Source of the DNA: a virus
DNA length: 22,692 nucleotides
IMG/VR virus record: IMGVR_UViG_3300006413_000023
Span: 1 to 22,692 of that record
Reading direction: 5' to 3' (one strand)
Positions 7,742-13,547 of this stretch are shown piece by piece. A program made the position numbers and the translations under genes. The notes under the pieces are model-generated. The model searched no databases. It was not told where the DNA came from and saw only the letters and a program-made list of their open reading frames with translations. The stretch's first letter is position 1. Every line of letters begins with the position of its first letter.

Positions 7742-7812
7742 GTTATTGATTTAACTAGCATCTTTTTTTACCCATTTTATCGTAAGTTATTGATTTAACT
7801 AGCATCTTTTTT
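7735..7812 (+). repeat. 34-bp direct repeat in tandem, two copies
   Basis: Two identical 34-base copies (7735-7768 and 7779-7812), offset by 44 bases with a 10-base spacer. The first copy contains the end of the methyltransferase gene, including its TAA. Each unit holds a weak 5-bp hairpin (AGTTA/TAACT, loop TTGATT) followed by AGCATC and a run of T (7 in the first copy, 6 in the second). It could act as tandem weak terminators before the next promoter, or be the scar of a duplication or insertion. The rest of the gap to 7845 is T-rich with no other feature. Confidence 0.9.
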
Positions 7813-7844
7813 GCGATTATTTTGGTTTTTTTTGGTTTTTTCCC

Positions 7845-7873
7845 TTGACAATGCTCTCATAGCATAGTACAAT
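7845..7873 (+). promoter_or_regulatory. Sigma-70 promoter (TTGACA-17-TACAAT)
   Basis: TTGACA at 7845-7850, a 17-base spacer and TACAAT at 7868-7873. It lies 33 bases upstream of the ATG at 7907. The leader holds TCAAGAAAGAAAG, which is repeated exactly after the next promoter. Confidence 0.8.
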
Positions 7874-7906
7874 GAGTACATAAAGTCAAGAAAGAAAGGA
7901 AAAAAC

Positions 7907-8203
7907 ATGACATATTTACATAGAAACAAAAAACAAGAAATACTTAAAGAAATACACGAAACTGTATTAAAGTTAAAAACAAAGTACACTATATTAGAGG
8001 CTTTAGATAACGATACAGATTGTAGTGCTGGTTATGACTTACACGATGAGTTAACTACTTTTCAAGAAGCCCTTAACACTTTAAAGTGGGTTACTGAAAA
8101 GTGTCACAATAAGTCTGCACCATTTAAAGTTGTTAATGGTGAATTAAGAAAAACAACTAAAGTTGAGAATCATTTACATGGTTCTGGTGAATCATTATTT
8201 TAA
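7907..8203 (+). CDS. Hypothetical early-type phage protein
   Basis: A 98-residue protein with a clear ribosome binding site (AAGAAAGGA) and its own consensus promoter. It is mostly helical and basic at the N-terminus (HRNKKQEILKEIHETVLKLK). Acidic and histidine-containing stretches follow, with a glycine-serine tail (LHGSGESLF). Cysteines at about 39 and 66 do not form a recognised motif. There is no membrane segment. Its position directly behind a strong host-type promoter in a cluster of very small genes suggests early expression and possibly host takeover, which is inference. Confidence 0.7.
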   Translation: MTYLHRNKKQEILKEIHETVLKLKTKYTILEALDNDTDCSAGYDLHDELTTFQEALNTLKWVTEKCHNKSAPFKVVNGELRKTTKVENHLHGSGESLF

Positions 8204-8215
8204 TTAAAAAAAGAC

Positions 8216-8244
8216 TTGACATTGTTCTTAAAACAAAGTATAAT
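8216..8244 (+). promoter_or_regulatory. Consensus sigma-70 promoter (TTGACA-17-TATAAT)
   Basis: A perfect TTGACA (8216-8221), a 17-base spacer and a perfect TATAAT (8239-8244), 32 bases upstream of the ATG at 8277. The leader shares the 13-base TCAAGAAAGAAAG (8255-8267) with the leader at 7886-7898. Confidence 0.88.
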
Positions 8245-8276
8245 AATAATATAATCAAGAAAGAAAGAGAGAAAAT

Positions 8277-8483
8277 ATGACAATCGCAAATATAACTGAC
8301 AACCATATGGAAAATCTTGTAGACAGATTTTATAGTAAAGTAGACGAAAATGATATAAAAGAAAGTGAAAATTTTGAAGAGTTCTTTGGTGTTGCAAAAG
8401 ATAAGTGTGAAAACATATGGAGTGAAGCTGACATACATTGGATTTCAAATTATGTGTGGAACGATTATTGGAGTAAATATTAA
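8277..8483 (+). CDS. Hypothetical small acidic protein
   Basis: A 68-residue acidic protein preceded by a purine-rich ribosome binding region (AAGAAAGAGAG) and a consensus promoter. It is rich in E, D, N and aromatics, ending in a tryptophan/tyrosine-rich tail (IHWISNYVWNDYWSKY). It has one cysteine, no membrane segment and no recognised family. The following gene starts one base after its stop. Small acidic early phage proteins often target host enzymes, but nothing here shows a target. Confidence 0.65.
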   Translation: MTIANITDNHMENLVDRFYSKVDENDIKESENFEEFFGVAKDKCENIWSEADIHWISNYVWNDYWSKY

Positions 8484-8484
8484 A

Positions 8485-8733
8485 ATGAAGAAAAAAGATA
8501 TTATAAAGAGTTTAAAATTTGCAAAAAGAATGAATGAATTTGTAAGTTATGTTTATGATTTTTATGGTAAAAATGGTATCTATGATATGGGTGCAACTGT
8601 AAGTCAAATTCAAACTGCAACTATTCACTATATTGGAAGTGATGATTCTTTGCCATTTTATGGTGATAGTCTTGACAGAGAAAGAGTAAGAGATATTCTT
8701 ACAAGTAAGTTTAATTTGAAAGAGGTAATATAA
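8485..8733 (+). CDS. Hypothetical small protein
   Basis: An 82-residue protein. The frame is open back to an ATG at 8365, but that stretch lies entirely over the upstream gene in another frame. The ATG at 8485, immediately after the upstream stop, is therefore taken as the start. It begins basic (MKKKDIIKSLKFAKRMNEF) and continues with a mixed region containing GIYDMGATVSQIQTATIHYI. There is no membrane segment and no recognised family. It ends in a TAATG overlap with the next gene, marking a coupled operon. Confidence 0.65.
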   Translation: MKKKDIIKSLKFAKRMNEFVSYVYDFYGKNGIYDMGATVSQIQTATIHYIGSDDSLPFYGDSLDRERVRDILTSKFNLKEVI

Positions 8734-8972
8734 TGGAATACAAAGTAGAAGTAAATTTAAATGGCCCAGACGGAAATGCATTTGCATTGATGAGAAAGGC
8801 AAAATATTTAGGAGTTAAATTAGATTTATCAAAAGATGAGATTGACAATATAGTCAAAGAAATGATGTCTGGAGATTATGATAATTTAGTTGAAGTTTTT
8901 ATAACAAACTTTGGTCAATTAGTTAGAGTAGTTAAAATAGAAAACGGTGATGTAGTAGAAACTTTAAATTAG
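8733..8972 (+). CDS. Conserved phage protein (NLNGPDGNAFALM motif)
   Basis: A 79-residue protein starting in a TAATG overlap. The N-terminal motif NLNGPDGNAFALMRKAKYL (about residues 8-26) is, from memory, a recurring signature of small phage proteins of unknown function. A short helical stretch (LSKDEIDNIVKEMMSGDYDNLVEVF) and a beta-rich end follow. There are no cysteines or membrane segments. It is the third gene of the operon behind the promoter at 8216, and another promoter-like sequence follows it directly. Confidence 0.7.
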   Translation: MEYKVEVNLNGPDGNAFALMRKAKYLGVKLDLSKDEIDNIVKEMMSGDYDNLVEVFITNFGQLVRVVKIENGDVVETLN

Positions 8973-8974
8973 GG

Positions 8975-9002
8975 TTGACAATATTAATTTTTATGATAGG
9001 AT
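8975..9002 (+). promoter_or_regulatory. Possible promoter, suboptimal spacing
   Basis: A perfect TTGACA (8975-8980) in the 36-base gap before the ATG at 9009. A good TATAAT (9002-9007) is 21 bases away, too far for a standard promoter. TAGGAT (8997-9002) gives a 16-base spacer and a start near the ATG. The element is therefore real-looking but not ideal. Confidence 0.45.
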
Positions 9003-9008
9003 ATAATT

Positions 9009-9230
9009 ATGAATAATCTAGAAAAAGTTGGAATTACAATGATGTTGGAAGATTTAAAACCAATCAAAACTAATAAACAACTTGCACTTGAGAATCTGGA
9101 AGGCATTGCACATCTTATGGAAAACAAATGCAAAGACGATTCATCTTACAATCTGAATAAACAATCAAAAGCTTGGTTAAGACATTATTCAGAGATGATA
9201 AGAAGTGAAATTAGACGATATAAAACTTAA
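9009..9230 (+). CDS. Hypothetical small protein
   Basis: A 73-residue helical protein with an ATG 2 bases after a TATAAT-like sequence and no clear ribosome binding site. It is rich in K, L, N and E. The only cysteine is at about residue 40, and the C-terminus is basic (SEIRRYKT). There is no membrane segment and no recognised family. It is probably the first gene of the operon that carries bS21, with the following genes closely packed behind it. Confidence 0.6.
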   Translation: MNNLEKVGITMMLEDLKPIKTNKQLALENLEGIAHLMENKCKDDSSYNLNKQSKAWLRHYSEMIRSEIRRYKT

Positions 9231-9244
9231 CAATATAGGTGAAT

Positions 9245-9442
9245 ATGATTTATTTTTACAATACACACGAAGATATTCCAGACCACATTGCAGACTATGT
9301 TATGAAGTGTGCAGATGTTTCGGATATCAGAAAACTATCAATAACAGATATAAATGCATTTCTTACTGGCGTAGACCAATATGAAGCAGAAGTAACAAAT
9401 CAATTAATGGAGGATATGTATGCGATTCAAACAAGTACATAG
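9245..9442 (+). CDS. Hypothetical small acidic protein
   Basis: A 65-residue acidic protein. Two starts are possible: GTG at 9239, or ATG at 9245, which has AGGTG at a workable distance and is preferred. The sequence has HEDIPDHIADYVMKCADVSD near the N-terminus and TGVDQYEAEVTNQLMEDMY towards the end, both helical. There is no membrane segment and no known family. Its last 23 bases contain the ribosome binding site and start of the bS21 gene, so translation of the two is coupled. Confidence 0.6.
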   Translation: MIYFYNTHEDIPDHIADYVMKCADVSDIRKLSITDINAFLTGVDQYEAEVTNQLMEDMYAIQTST

Positions 9443-9686
9443 ATTTAATAAAAAAAGAAGAACTCCAGATAAAAGAATGCCTGGTACTGCTGTTGCAGTA
9501 GAAAATGGAAATGTAGATAAGGCAATTAGAAAACTAAAAAAGAAACTACAAAAAGAAGATATGTTCAATGAACTTCGTAAAAGAGAATATTACGAAACAA
9601 GGAACGAAAGAAAAAGAAAAGAGAAGGCTGCGAGTACAAGAAGATGTATAAGAAAAAGAGAGAAAATAGAGAAGTTAGAGGTTTAA
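9420..9686 (+). CDS. rpsU: Ribosomal protein bS21 homologue
   Basis: An 88-residue basic protein whose residues about 22-85 match bS21: AVAVENGNVDKAIRKLKKKL, then ELRKREYYETRNERKRKEKAA, then an arginine/lysine-rich tail. In bacteria bS21 sits on the 30S platform near the anti-Shine-Dalgarno sequence and affects initiation on structured or SD-dependent messages. The start has the strongest ribosome binding site in the area (GGAGG at 9409-9413). A Met at residue 20 (9477) would give the usual size of about 70 residues but has only a weak ribosome binding site. The basic 19-residue extension is therefore taken as real. bS21 genes are known in pelagiphages. It may favour phage messages on host ribosomes. 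Confidence 0.88.
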   Translation: MRFKQVHRFNKKRRTPDKRMPGTAVAVENGNVDKAIRKLKKKLQKEDMFNELRKREYYETRNERKRKEKAASTRRCIRKREKIEKLEV

Positions 9687-9886
9687 AATGGTTTGGTTCT
9701 TTCCTATTGTTGATAGGCTTATGTTTTACATCTTTTAATATCTATCCACTAAATCTATACTTTATGACCATAGGGAGTGTTGTATGGGTTAGTGTAGGAT
9801 ATTTTTGGAAAGACGGTTCTATCATACTATTAAACTCTGTTGGGTTTATTATATCAGTTGCTGGTTTAATAAACTATTGGACATAA
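9644..9886 (+). CDS. Small integral membrane protein
   Basis: An 80-residue protein starting 43 bases inside the bS21 gene. The N-terminus is basic and cytoplasmic (MYKKKRENREVRGLKW). Three hydrophobic stretches follow (about 17-33, 38-53 and 59-77), joined by short turns, one holding FWKDG. Positive-inside charge suggests an N-in topology. No lysis or transport motif is visible, and I cannot name the family with confidence. The overlap with rpsU suggests coupled expression. Confidence 0.65.
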   Translation: MYKKKRENREVRGLKWFGSFLLLIGLCFTSFNIYPLNLYFMTIGSVVWVSVGYFWKDGSIILLNSVGFIISVAGLINYWT

Positions 9887-9894
9887 ATATTATT

Positions 9895-10287
9895 ATGGAA
9901 AAGAAAAAAGATAACATAATCAAATTCCCTAAAAGATTTAAGGGTAAAAGAAAAGTAGTCAAACCAGATGAGAACTTATTAAGACTTAATGAGGATATCT
10001 CTTTTGCAGACCAACTTACTGAAGCACTAATAGTACAATTAGTACATTCGTTAAATGATAATGGATTGAAAGTTAATGACCCCATATTTGTAAAAGATTT
10101 ATCTTTTGTTATTGAATCAATCAAGAGTTCTATTTATAGAGATTTAGATATTAAACACGAAATGCAACCTTTGGTTGATAAGTTTATGGTTCAAGAGAAA
10201 GATGAAAAAGGTAATACTAACACAATATTTAAAATGGAATTGATATCAAAGTTTTTGAAAGCTTTAGATAAAAAAAAGAATAAATGA
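9895..10287 (+). CDS. Conserved hypothetical protein, hydrophilic
   Basis: A 130-residue protein. An in-frame ATG at 9805 lies wholly over the preceding membrane-protein gene, so the ATG at 9895 just after that stop is chosen. The first 30 residues are very basic (MEKKKDNIIKFPKRFKGKRK, continuing to VVKP). The rest is helical with alternating acidic and hydrophobic residues (FADQLTEALIVQLVHSLNDN) and ends in lysines. There are no cysteines or membrane segment. It overlaps the RNase H start by 4 bases (ATGA), so it probably belongs with replication functions. Confidence 0.65.
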   Translation: MEKKKDNIIKFPKRFKGKRKVVKPDENLLRLNEDISFADQLTEALIVQLVHSLNDNGLKVNDPIFVKDLSFVIESIKSSIYRDLDIKHEMQPLVDKFMVQEKDEKGNTNTIFKMELISKFLKALDKKKNK

Positions 10288-11129
10288 TATTAGTTGATAT
10301 GAATCAAGTTACGATTAGTAATTTGATGATACAGATGAAAGATGAACCTTTAAGTGAGGATTTAGTACGACATATGGTACTAAACTCTTTGAGGTCTTAT
10401 AAAACAAAATTCAGTAAAGATTTTGGTGAATTGGTACTTTGTTATGACGACAAACATTGTTGGAGAAAAGATTACTTTCCCTATTATAAACAAAATCGTA
10501 AGAAGGCAAGAAGTGAAAGTAGTTTAGATTGGAATGAGTTATTTGATATACTAACTAAAATTCAAAATGAGTTAGAAGAAAATTTCCCCTATAAAGTTTT
10601 AAAAATAAATGGTGCAGAGGCTGATGATATTATTGCGATTCTATCAAATAAGATTTCTTCTACACCAAATTTATATGAGGAAATATTAATTATATCTGGT
10701 GATAAAGATTTTATACAATTACATCAAAGTGATAATGTAAAACAATATTCACCAACTTTAAAAAAATTTGTGGTTGATGAGAATCCAGAACAATATAAAT
10801 TTGAACATATAATTAGAGGAGATAAAGGAGATGGTGTTCCAAATGTTTTATCTCAAGATACTGTATTTGTAGAAGATTTAAGACAAAGACCTATCACAAA
10901 AAAGAAATTAACTGAGTGGAAAGAAAATGGTATTCCAGAGGGTGAGATAAAAAGAAACTATCAAAGAAACAAAACATTGATTGACTTTGACAGTATACCA
11001 AATGAGTTGGGGGAACTTATATATAATATGTGGGTAGATAAAATTACCCAAAATGATAAGAGTAAAATATTACCTTATTTTATGAAACACAGACTAAAAG
11101 AGCTGACTGAAAAACTAGGAGATTTTTAA
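10284..11129 (+). CDS. rnh: RNase H / 5'-3' exonuclease (T4 Rnh-like, FEN family)
   Basis: A 281-residue flap-endonuclease-family enzyme that removes RNA primers and flaps during lagging-strand synthesis. The acidic metal-binding set is visible: D5 (ILVDMN), D55-D56 (CYDD), E112-D114-D115 (AEADDI), D140 and D142 (SGDKDF), and D180 and D183 (RGDKGDGVPN). The last of these begins the helix-hairpin-helix region. Length and order match T4 RNase H rather than a polymerase-fused exonuclease. It starts at an ATGA overlap and ends at a TAATG-type junction with the next gene. It would work with gp61 and gp32 encoded in the same window. Confidence 0.92.
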   Translation: MILVDMNQVTISNLMIQMKDEPLSEDLVRHMVLNSLRSYKTKFSKDFGELVLCYDDKHCWRKDYFPYYKQNRKKARSESSLDWNELFDILTKIQNELEENFPYKVLKINGAEADDIIAILSNKISSTPNLYEEILIISGDKDFIQLHQSDNVKQYSPTLKKFVVDENPEQYKFEHIIRGDKGDGVPNVLSQDTVFVEDLRQRPITKKKLTEWKENGIPEGEIKRNYQRNKTLIDFDSIPNELGELIYNMWVDKITQNDKSKILPYFMKHRLKELTEKLGDF

Positions 11130-11608
11130 TGGCATATGATGTTGTAAGACCTTTAATGCATGAAGTATTAACTATGGTCAATAATGCAAAAGTAAAAGGT
11201 AAGAAAATAGAAGTATTAAGAAAATACAGTAGTGAAGGATTGAAAATGGTTTTGAAATCTAGTTTTGACCCAAAGATTGTATGGAGATTACCAGAGGGTG
11301 ATGTACCATTTATTAAAAATGATGCACCAGAGGGAACTGAACACACAAGATTAGAACAAGAAGCTGGTAAACTGTTTCACTTCATAAAGGGTGGAAACGA
11401 TAAATTAAATCAAGTTAAATGTGAAACTATGTTTGTCCAAATGTTAGAGGGATTACAAGAGGGTGAGGCAGAAGTTTTAATACTTGCAAAAGATAAGAAA
11501 TTACATCAAAAGTATAAGGGGTTATCAAAACAAGTGGTACAAGAGGCATTTGATTGGGATGACAATTTTTTAAATGTTAATCATAAGGATTATAAAAAAT
11601 CTGCATAG
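11129..11608 (+). CDS. Conserved T4-like marine phage protein (DUF6433-like)
   Basis: A 159-residue protein with a good ribosome binding site (AGGAG) ahead of an ATG that overlaps the RNase H stop. Residues 43-75 carry the recognisable core KSSFDPKIVWRLPEGDVPF followed by NDAPEGTEHTRLEQE. A C-terminal half follows with LHQKYKGLSKQVVQEAF. From memory this family is near-universal in marine T4-like cyanophages and pelagiphages and is listed as DUF6433; the number is recalled, not checked. The function is unknown. Steady linkage to replication genes suggests a replication or early head-maturation role. Confidence 0.75.
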   Translation: MAYDVVRPLMHEVLTMVNNAKVKGKKIEVLRKYSSEGLKMVLKSSFDPKIVWRLPEGDVPFIKNDAPEGTEHTRLEQEAGKLFHFIKGGNDKLNQVKCETMFVQMLEGLQEGEAEVLILAKDKKLHQKYKGLSKQVVQEAFDWDDNFLNVNHKDYKKSA

Positions 11609-11610
11609 GG

Positions 11611-11641
11611 TTGACATATTAAAATAATATGGTATTATAAT
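11611..11641 (+). promoter_or_regulatory. Sigma-70-type promoter before the 11672 gene
   Basis: A perfect TTGACA (11611-11616) directly after a gene end. Two overlapping -10 candidates exist: TATTAT (11633-11638, spacer 16) and TATAAT (11636-11641, spacer 19). Transcription would start near 11645-11648. Confidence 0.65.
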
Positions 11642-11671
11642 AATTATTAACATTTTATTTATAGGTATATT

Positions 11672-11836
11672 ATGATTTATTTTATGATTGGATTTTTATT
11701 CAGTATTCTTGCGGCTGGTGCTGTTGATGGTGACGCCTCTCTCACTACTCTTTCCATCCTCGCAGTCGCTGGAATTGGGTTTATGAGTCTTGGCACTTAT
11801 ATGATGAATAAGGAAGATGACCAAGACTTATTCTAA
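11672..11836 (+). CDS. Small two-pass membrane protein
   Basis: A 54-residue protein of the form MIYFMIGFLFSILAAGAVDGD, with a first hydrophobic helix (2-18). A second follows (about 25-42, TTLSILAVAGIGFMSLGTY), then a short acidic tail (NKEDDQDLF). It follows a promoter and has an AGGT before its ATG. Base composition is odd: codons such as GAC GCC TCT CTC and TCC ATC CTC GCA GTC are far richer in C than in neighbouring genes, which hints at recent acquisition. Similar tiny VDG/D-loop membrane proteins occur, as I recall, in marine T4-like phages. The function is unknown. It overlaps the hydrolase gene by 20 bases. Confidence 0.7.
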   Translation: MIYFMIGFLFSILAAGAVDGDASLTTLSILAVAGIGFMSLGTYMMNKEDDQDLF

Positions 11837-12473
11837 ACCCAGAATTGTTAGGGAACAAGTTGGATTACCAGACCGTTCCCTACAATTCAAAAAAACAAAT
11901 GAGGGGTACAGAGTGTTTTTCAAAGTATTCACAACAATATTAGCAACATTTATTGTTATGGTCGGTATATTTAGACCAGAAAGACAAAAACCTTTGCAAT
12001 ATATGGAAATTGCAAAATATGATAAGTACATTGACAAAAAAGAAATAACTTGTCTTGCAAAAAATATGTACTTTGAGGCTCGTAATGAAGGAACTGCTGG
12101 AGTTCTAGGTGTAACAAATGTAGTTTTAAACAGAGTAAAAAGTGATTTATATCCAAATACAATTTGTGGTGTTATAGAAGATGCAAAAATATCACAATGG
12201 TGGTTAAAAGAAAAAGGTTTAAAAAAACCTATCAAACATATGTGTCAATTCAGTTGGTACTGTGATGGTAAATCAGATGAGATAAAAGACCACTACACAT
12301 ATAATCAACTATATGTACTTGCAGAAGGTTTGGTTTCAACAAATTTCAAAACACTACTTGACATTACAGACGGTGCATTGTATTATCACGCTGACTATGT
12401 TAAACCAAAATGGTCAAGACATTTTGAAAAAACAGTAAAAATAGGTAGACACATTTTTTATAGAAGGAGGTAA
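11817..12473 (+). CDS. Cell-wall hydrolase, SleB/Hydrolase_2 family, membrane-anchored
   Basis: A 218-residue protein with one membrane segment (about 33-52), then a periplasm-facing SleB-type domain. The domain shows CLAKNMYFEARNEGTAGVLG (79-98, presumed catalytic Glu87), NVVLNRV, YPNTICGV, CQFSWYCDG (143-151) and ALYYHADYVKPKW (about 187-199). This family includes spore cortex lytic enzymes and many phage endolysins; it cleaves peptidoglycan glycan strands. The N-terminal anchor suggests a signal-anchor endolysin exported without a holin pore, but whether it is released is not visible. It overlaps a small membrane protein gene and precedes a gene with a GTG start. Confidence 0.85.
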   Translation: MTKTYSKPRIVREQVGLPDRSLQFKKTNEGYRVFFKVFTTILATFIVMVGIFRPERQKPLQYMEIAKYDKYIDKKEITCLAKNMYFEARNEGTAGVLGVTNVVLNRVKSDLYPNTICGVIEDAKISQWWLKEKGLKKPIKHMCQFSWYCDGKSDEIKDHYTYNQLYVLAEGLVSTNFKTLLDITDGALYYHADYVKPKWSRHFEKTVKIGRHIFYRRR

Positions 12474-12474
12474 T

Positions 12475-13032
12475 GTGAACATATTTTATATTAATGAAGA
12501 CCCAAAGATTGCATCTTTGGAACATTGTGATAAACACGCTGTAAAAATGTGTGTAGAGTATGCACAACTATTATCAACTGCACATAGATTATTAGACGGA
12601 AAAGAGTTTGTCGGTAAATCTAAAACTGGCAGAAATGTAAAAAGGTGGAAACACCCAGTGGATTTTATGGATAAGAATCTAATGTTGGCGTGTCATACTA
12701 AACACCCTTCTGCAATATGGTGTAGAGAAACTAGAGGTAATTATTCTTGGTTATTACATTTACTGATGAACTTGTTAAAAGAATATACATTTAGATATGG
12801 TAAAAAACATTCAGTAGAAGATAGACTACCATATTTAAATATTATTCCAAACAATATAAATCCAGATACCAGACTCACTGAGATGCCTCAATGTATGCCA
12901 GATTACTGTAAAATTCCTAATCAACCAATCGCAGCTTATAAGAACTACTATATAAAAGAAAAGGTTAGATTTGCGACTTGGAAAAATAGGAGTGTACCAT
13001 TATGGTTTCAACAAAAGGATATTGGGATATGA
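12475..13032 (+). CDS. Conserved phage protein of unknown function
   Basis: A 185-residue protein with a GTG start 8 bases after GGAGG (12465-12469). Characteristic segments are HCDKHAVKMCVEYAQLLSTA (17-36), KHPSAIWCRETRGNYSWLL (about 76-94), EYTFRYGKKHSVED, a PQCMPDYCK segment and AAYKNYYIKEKVRFATWKNR near the C-terminus. This pattern is, from memory, widely conserved in tailed phages, with invariant His, Lys and Trp positions that suggest an enzyme, but no activity has been assigned that I know of. No metal-site or fold signature is clear enough for a function. It overlaps the next start (ATGA). Confidence 0.75.
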   Translation: MNIFYINEDPKIASLEHCDKHAVKMCVEYAQLLSTAHRLLDGKEFVGKSKTGRNVKRWKHPVDFMDKNLMLACHTKHPSAIWCRETRGNYSWLLHLLMNLLKEYTFRYGKKHSVEDRLPYLNIIPNNINPDTRLTEMPQCMPDYCKIPNQPIAAYKNYYIKEKVRFATWKNRSVPLWFQQKDIGI

Positions 13033-13244
13033 TTAATGAACACATTAATAAAAGTGATTTAGAATACTTAGAAAGTAATGAAGTGAAAAGACAAAGAAAA
13101 GAGTTGAAGAAAAATTGGTTAGGTAAAGATGAATTGTATCAGTTTGAGATTGCACAAATGCAGAAACAGATACAAAGTCTTTATATTAGAATAAAAGAAC
13201 TAAATGAAGAAATATATGAATTAAAGAAAGTTAAAAAAAGTTAG
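13029..13244 (+). CDS. Small coiled-coil protein
   Basis: A 71-residue protein starting in the ATGA overlap at 13029 (an in-frame ATG at 13002 lies inside the upstream gene and is less likely). It is hydrophilic and helical. The C-terminal half (FEIAQMQKQIQSLYIRIKEL, then NEEIYELKKVKKS) has heptad-spaced hydrophobics typical of a short parallel coiled coil. There are no cysteines or membrane segment. It ends immediately before the next ATG. Confidence 0.65.
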   Translation: MINEHINKSDLEYLESNEVKRQRKELKKNWLGKDELYQFEIAQMQKQIQSLYIRIKELNEEIYELKKVKKS

Positions 13245-13547
13245 ATGCCTAGATACGATTTCTATAACAAAAAAGAAGATAAATATTTTGATGAATTTAT
13301 GTCCTACGATGAGAAAGTAGAATATTTAAAAAACAATCCGAATATTGAGCCTGCTGATTATTTAAATATGAATATAGTTAGTGGAGTTACTAAAAGTGAA
13401 AAAGGTGATTCTGGTATGAGAGAGGTGTTTAGTAAGATTGCAGAAAAACACCCTACTAGTCCACTTGCAGAAAGATATGGTAAAAAGTCAATTAGGAAAA
13501 TAAAAGCAAAAAGAGCATATGATAAACATAAAAAGCGTAATTCTTAG
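13245..13547 (+). CDS. Conserved phage protein resembling cysteine-less FmdB zinc ribbon
   Basis: A 100-residue protein starting flush with the preceding stop. The N-terminus PRYDFYNKKEDKYFDEFMSY resembles FmdB-type zinc ribbons, and EYLKNNPNIEP follows where a zinc-binding hairpin would lie, but no cysteines are present, so the metal site is lost. The second half, GDSGMREVFSKIAEKHPTSP plus LAERYGKKSIRKIKAKRAY, is a conserved tail in marine T4-like phages as I recall. The function is unknown; RNA or DNA binding through the basic tail is possible. The SoxYZ-like gene starts within its last 29 bases. Confidence 0.7.
   Translation: MPRYDFYNKKEDKYFDEFMSYDEKVEYLKNNPNIEPADYLNMNIVSGVTKSEKGDSGMREVFSKIAEKHPTSPLAERYGKKSIRKIKAKRAYDKHKKRNS

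Noticed and set aside
8672-8699. TTGACA-16-TATTCT inside the gene at 8485
   Set aside because: Entirely inside coding sequence with a weak -10. The next gene is translationally coupled and does not need it.
9882-9889. CATAAATA before the gene at 9895 as a late promoter
   Set aside because: One mismatch at the first base, overlap with the previous gene's stop, and too close to the ATG. The neighbouring genes are replication genes, which are normally early or middle.
11828-12235. Minus-strand 135-residue open frame over the SleB-type hydrolase
   Set aside because: Antisense shadow of a recognised domain; no supporting signals.
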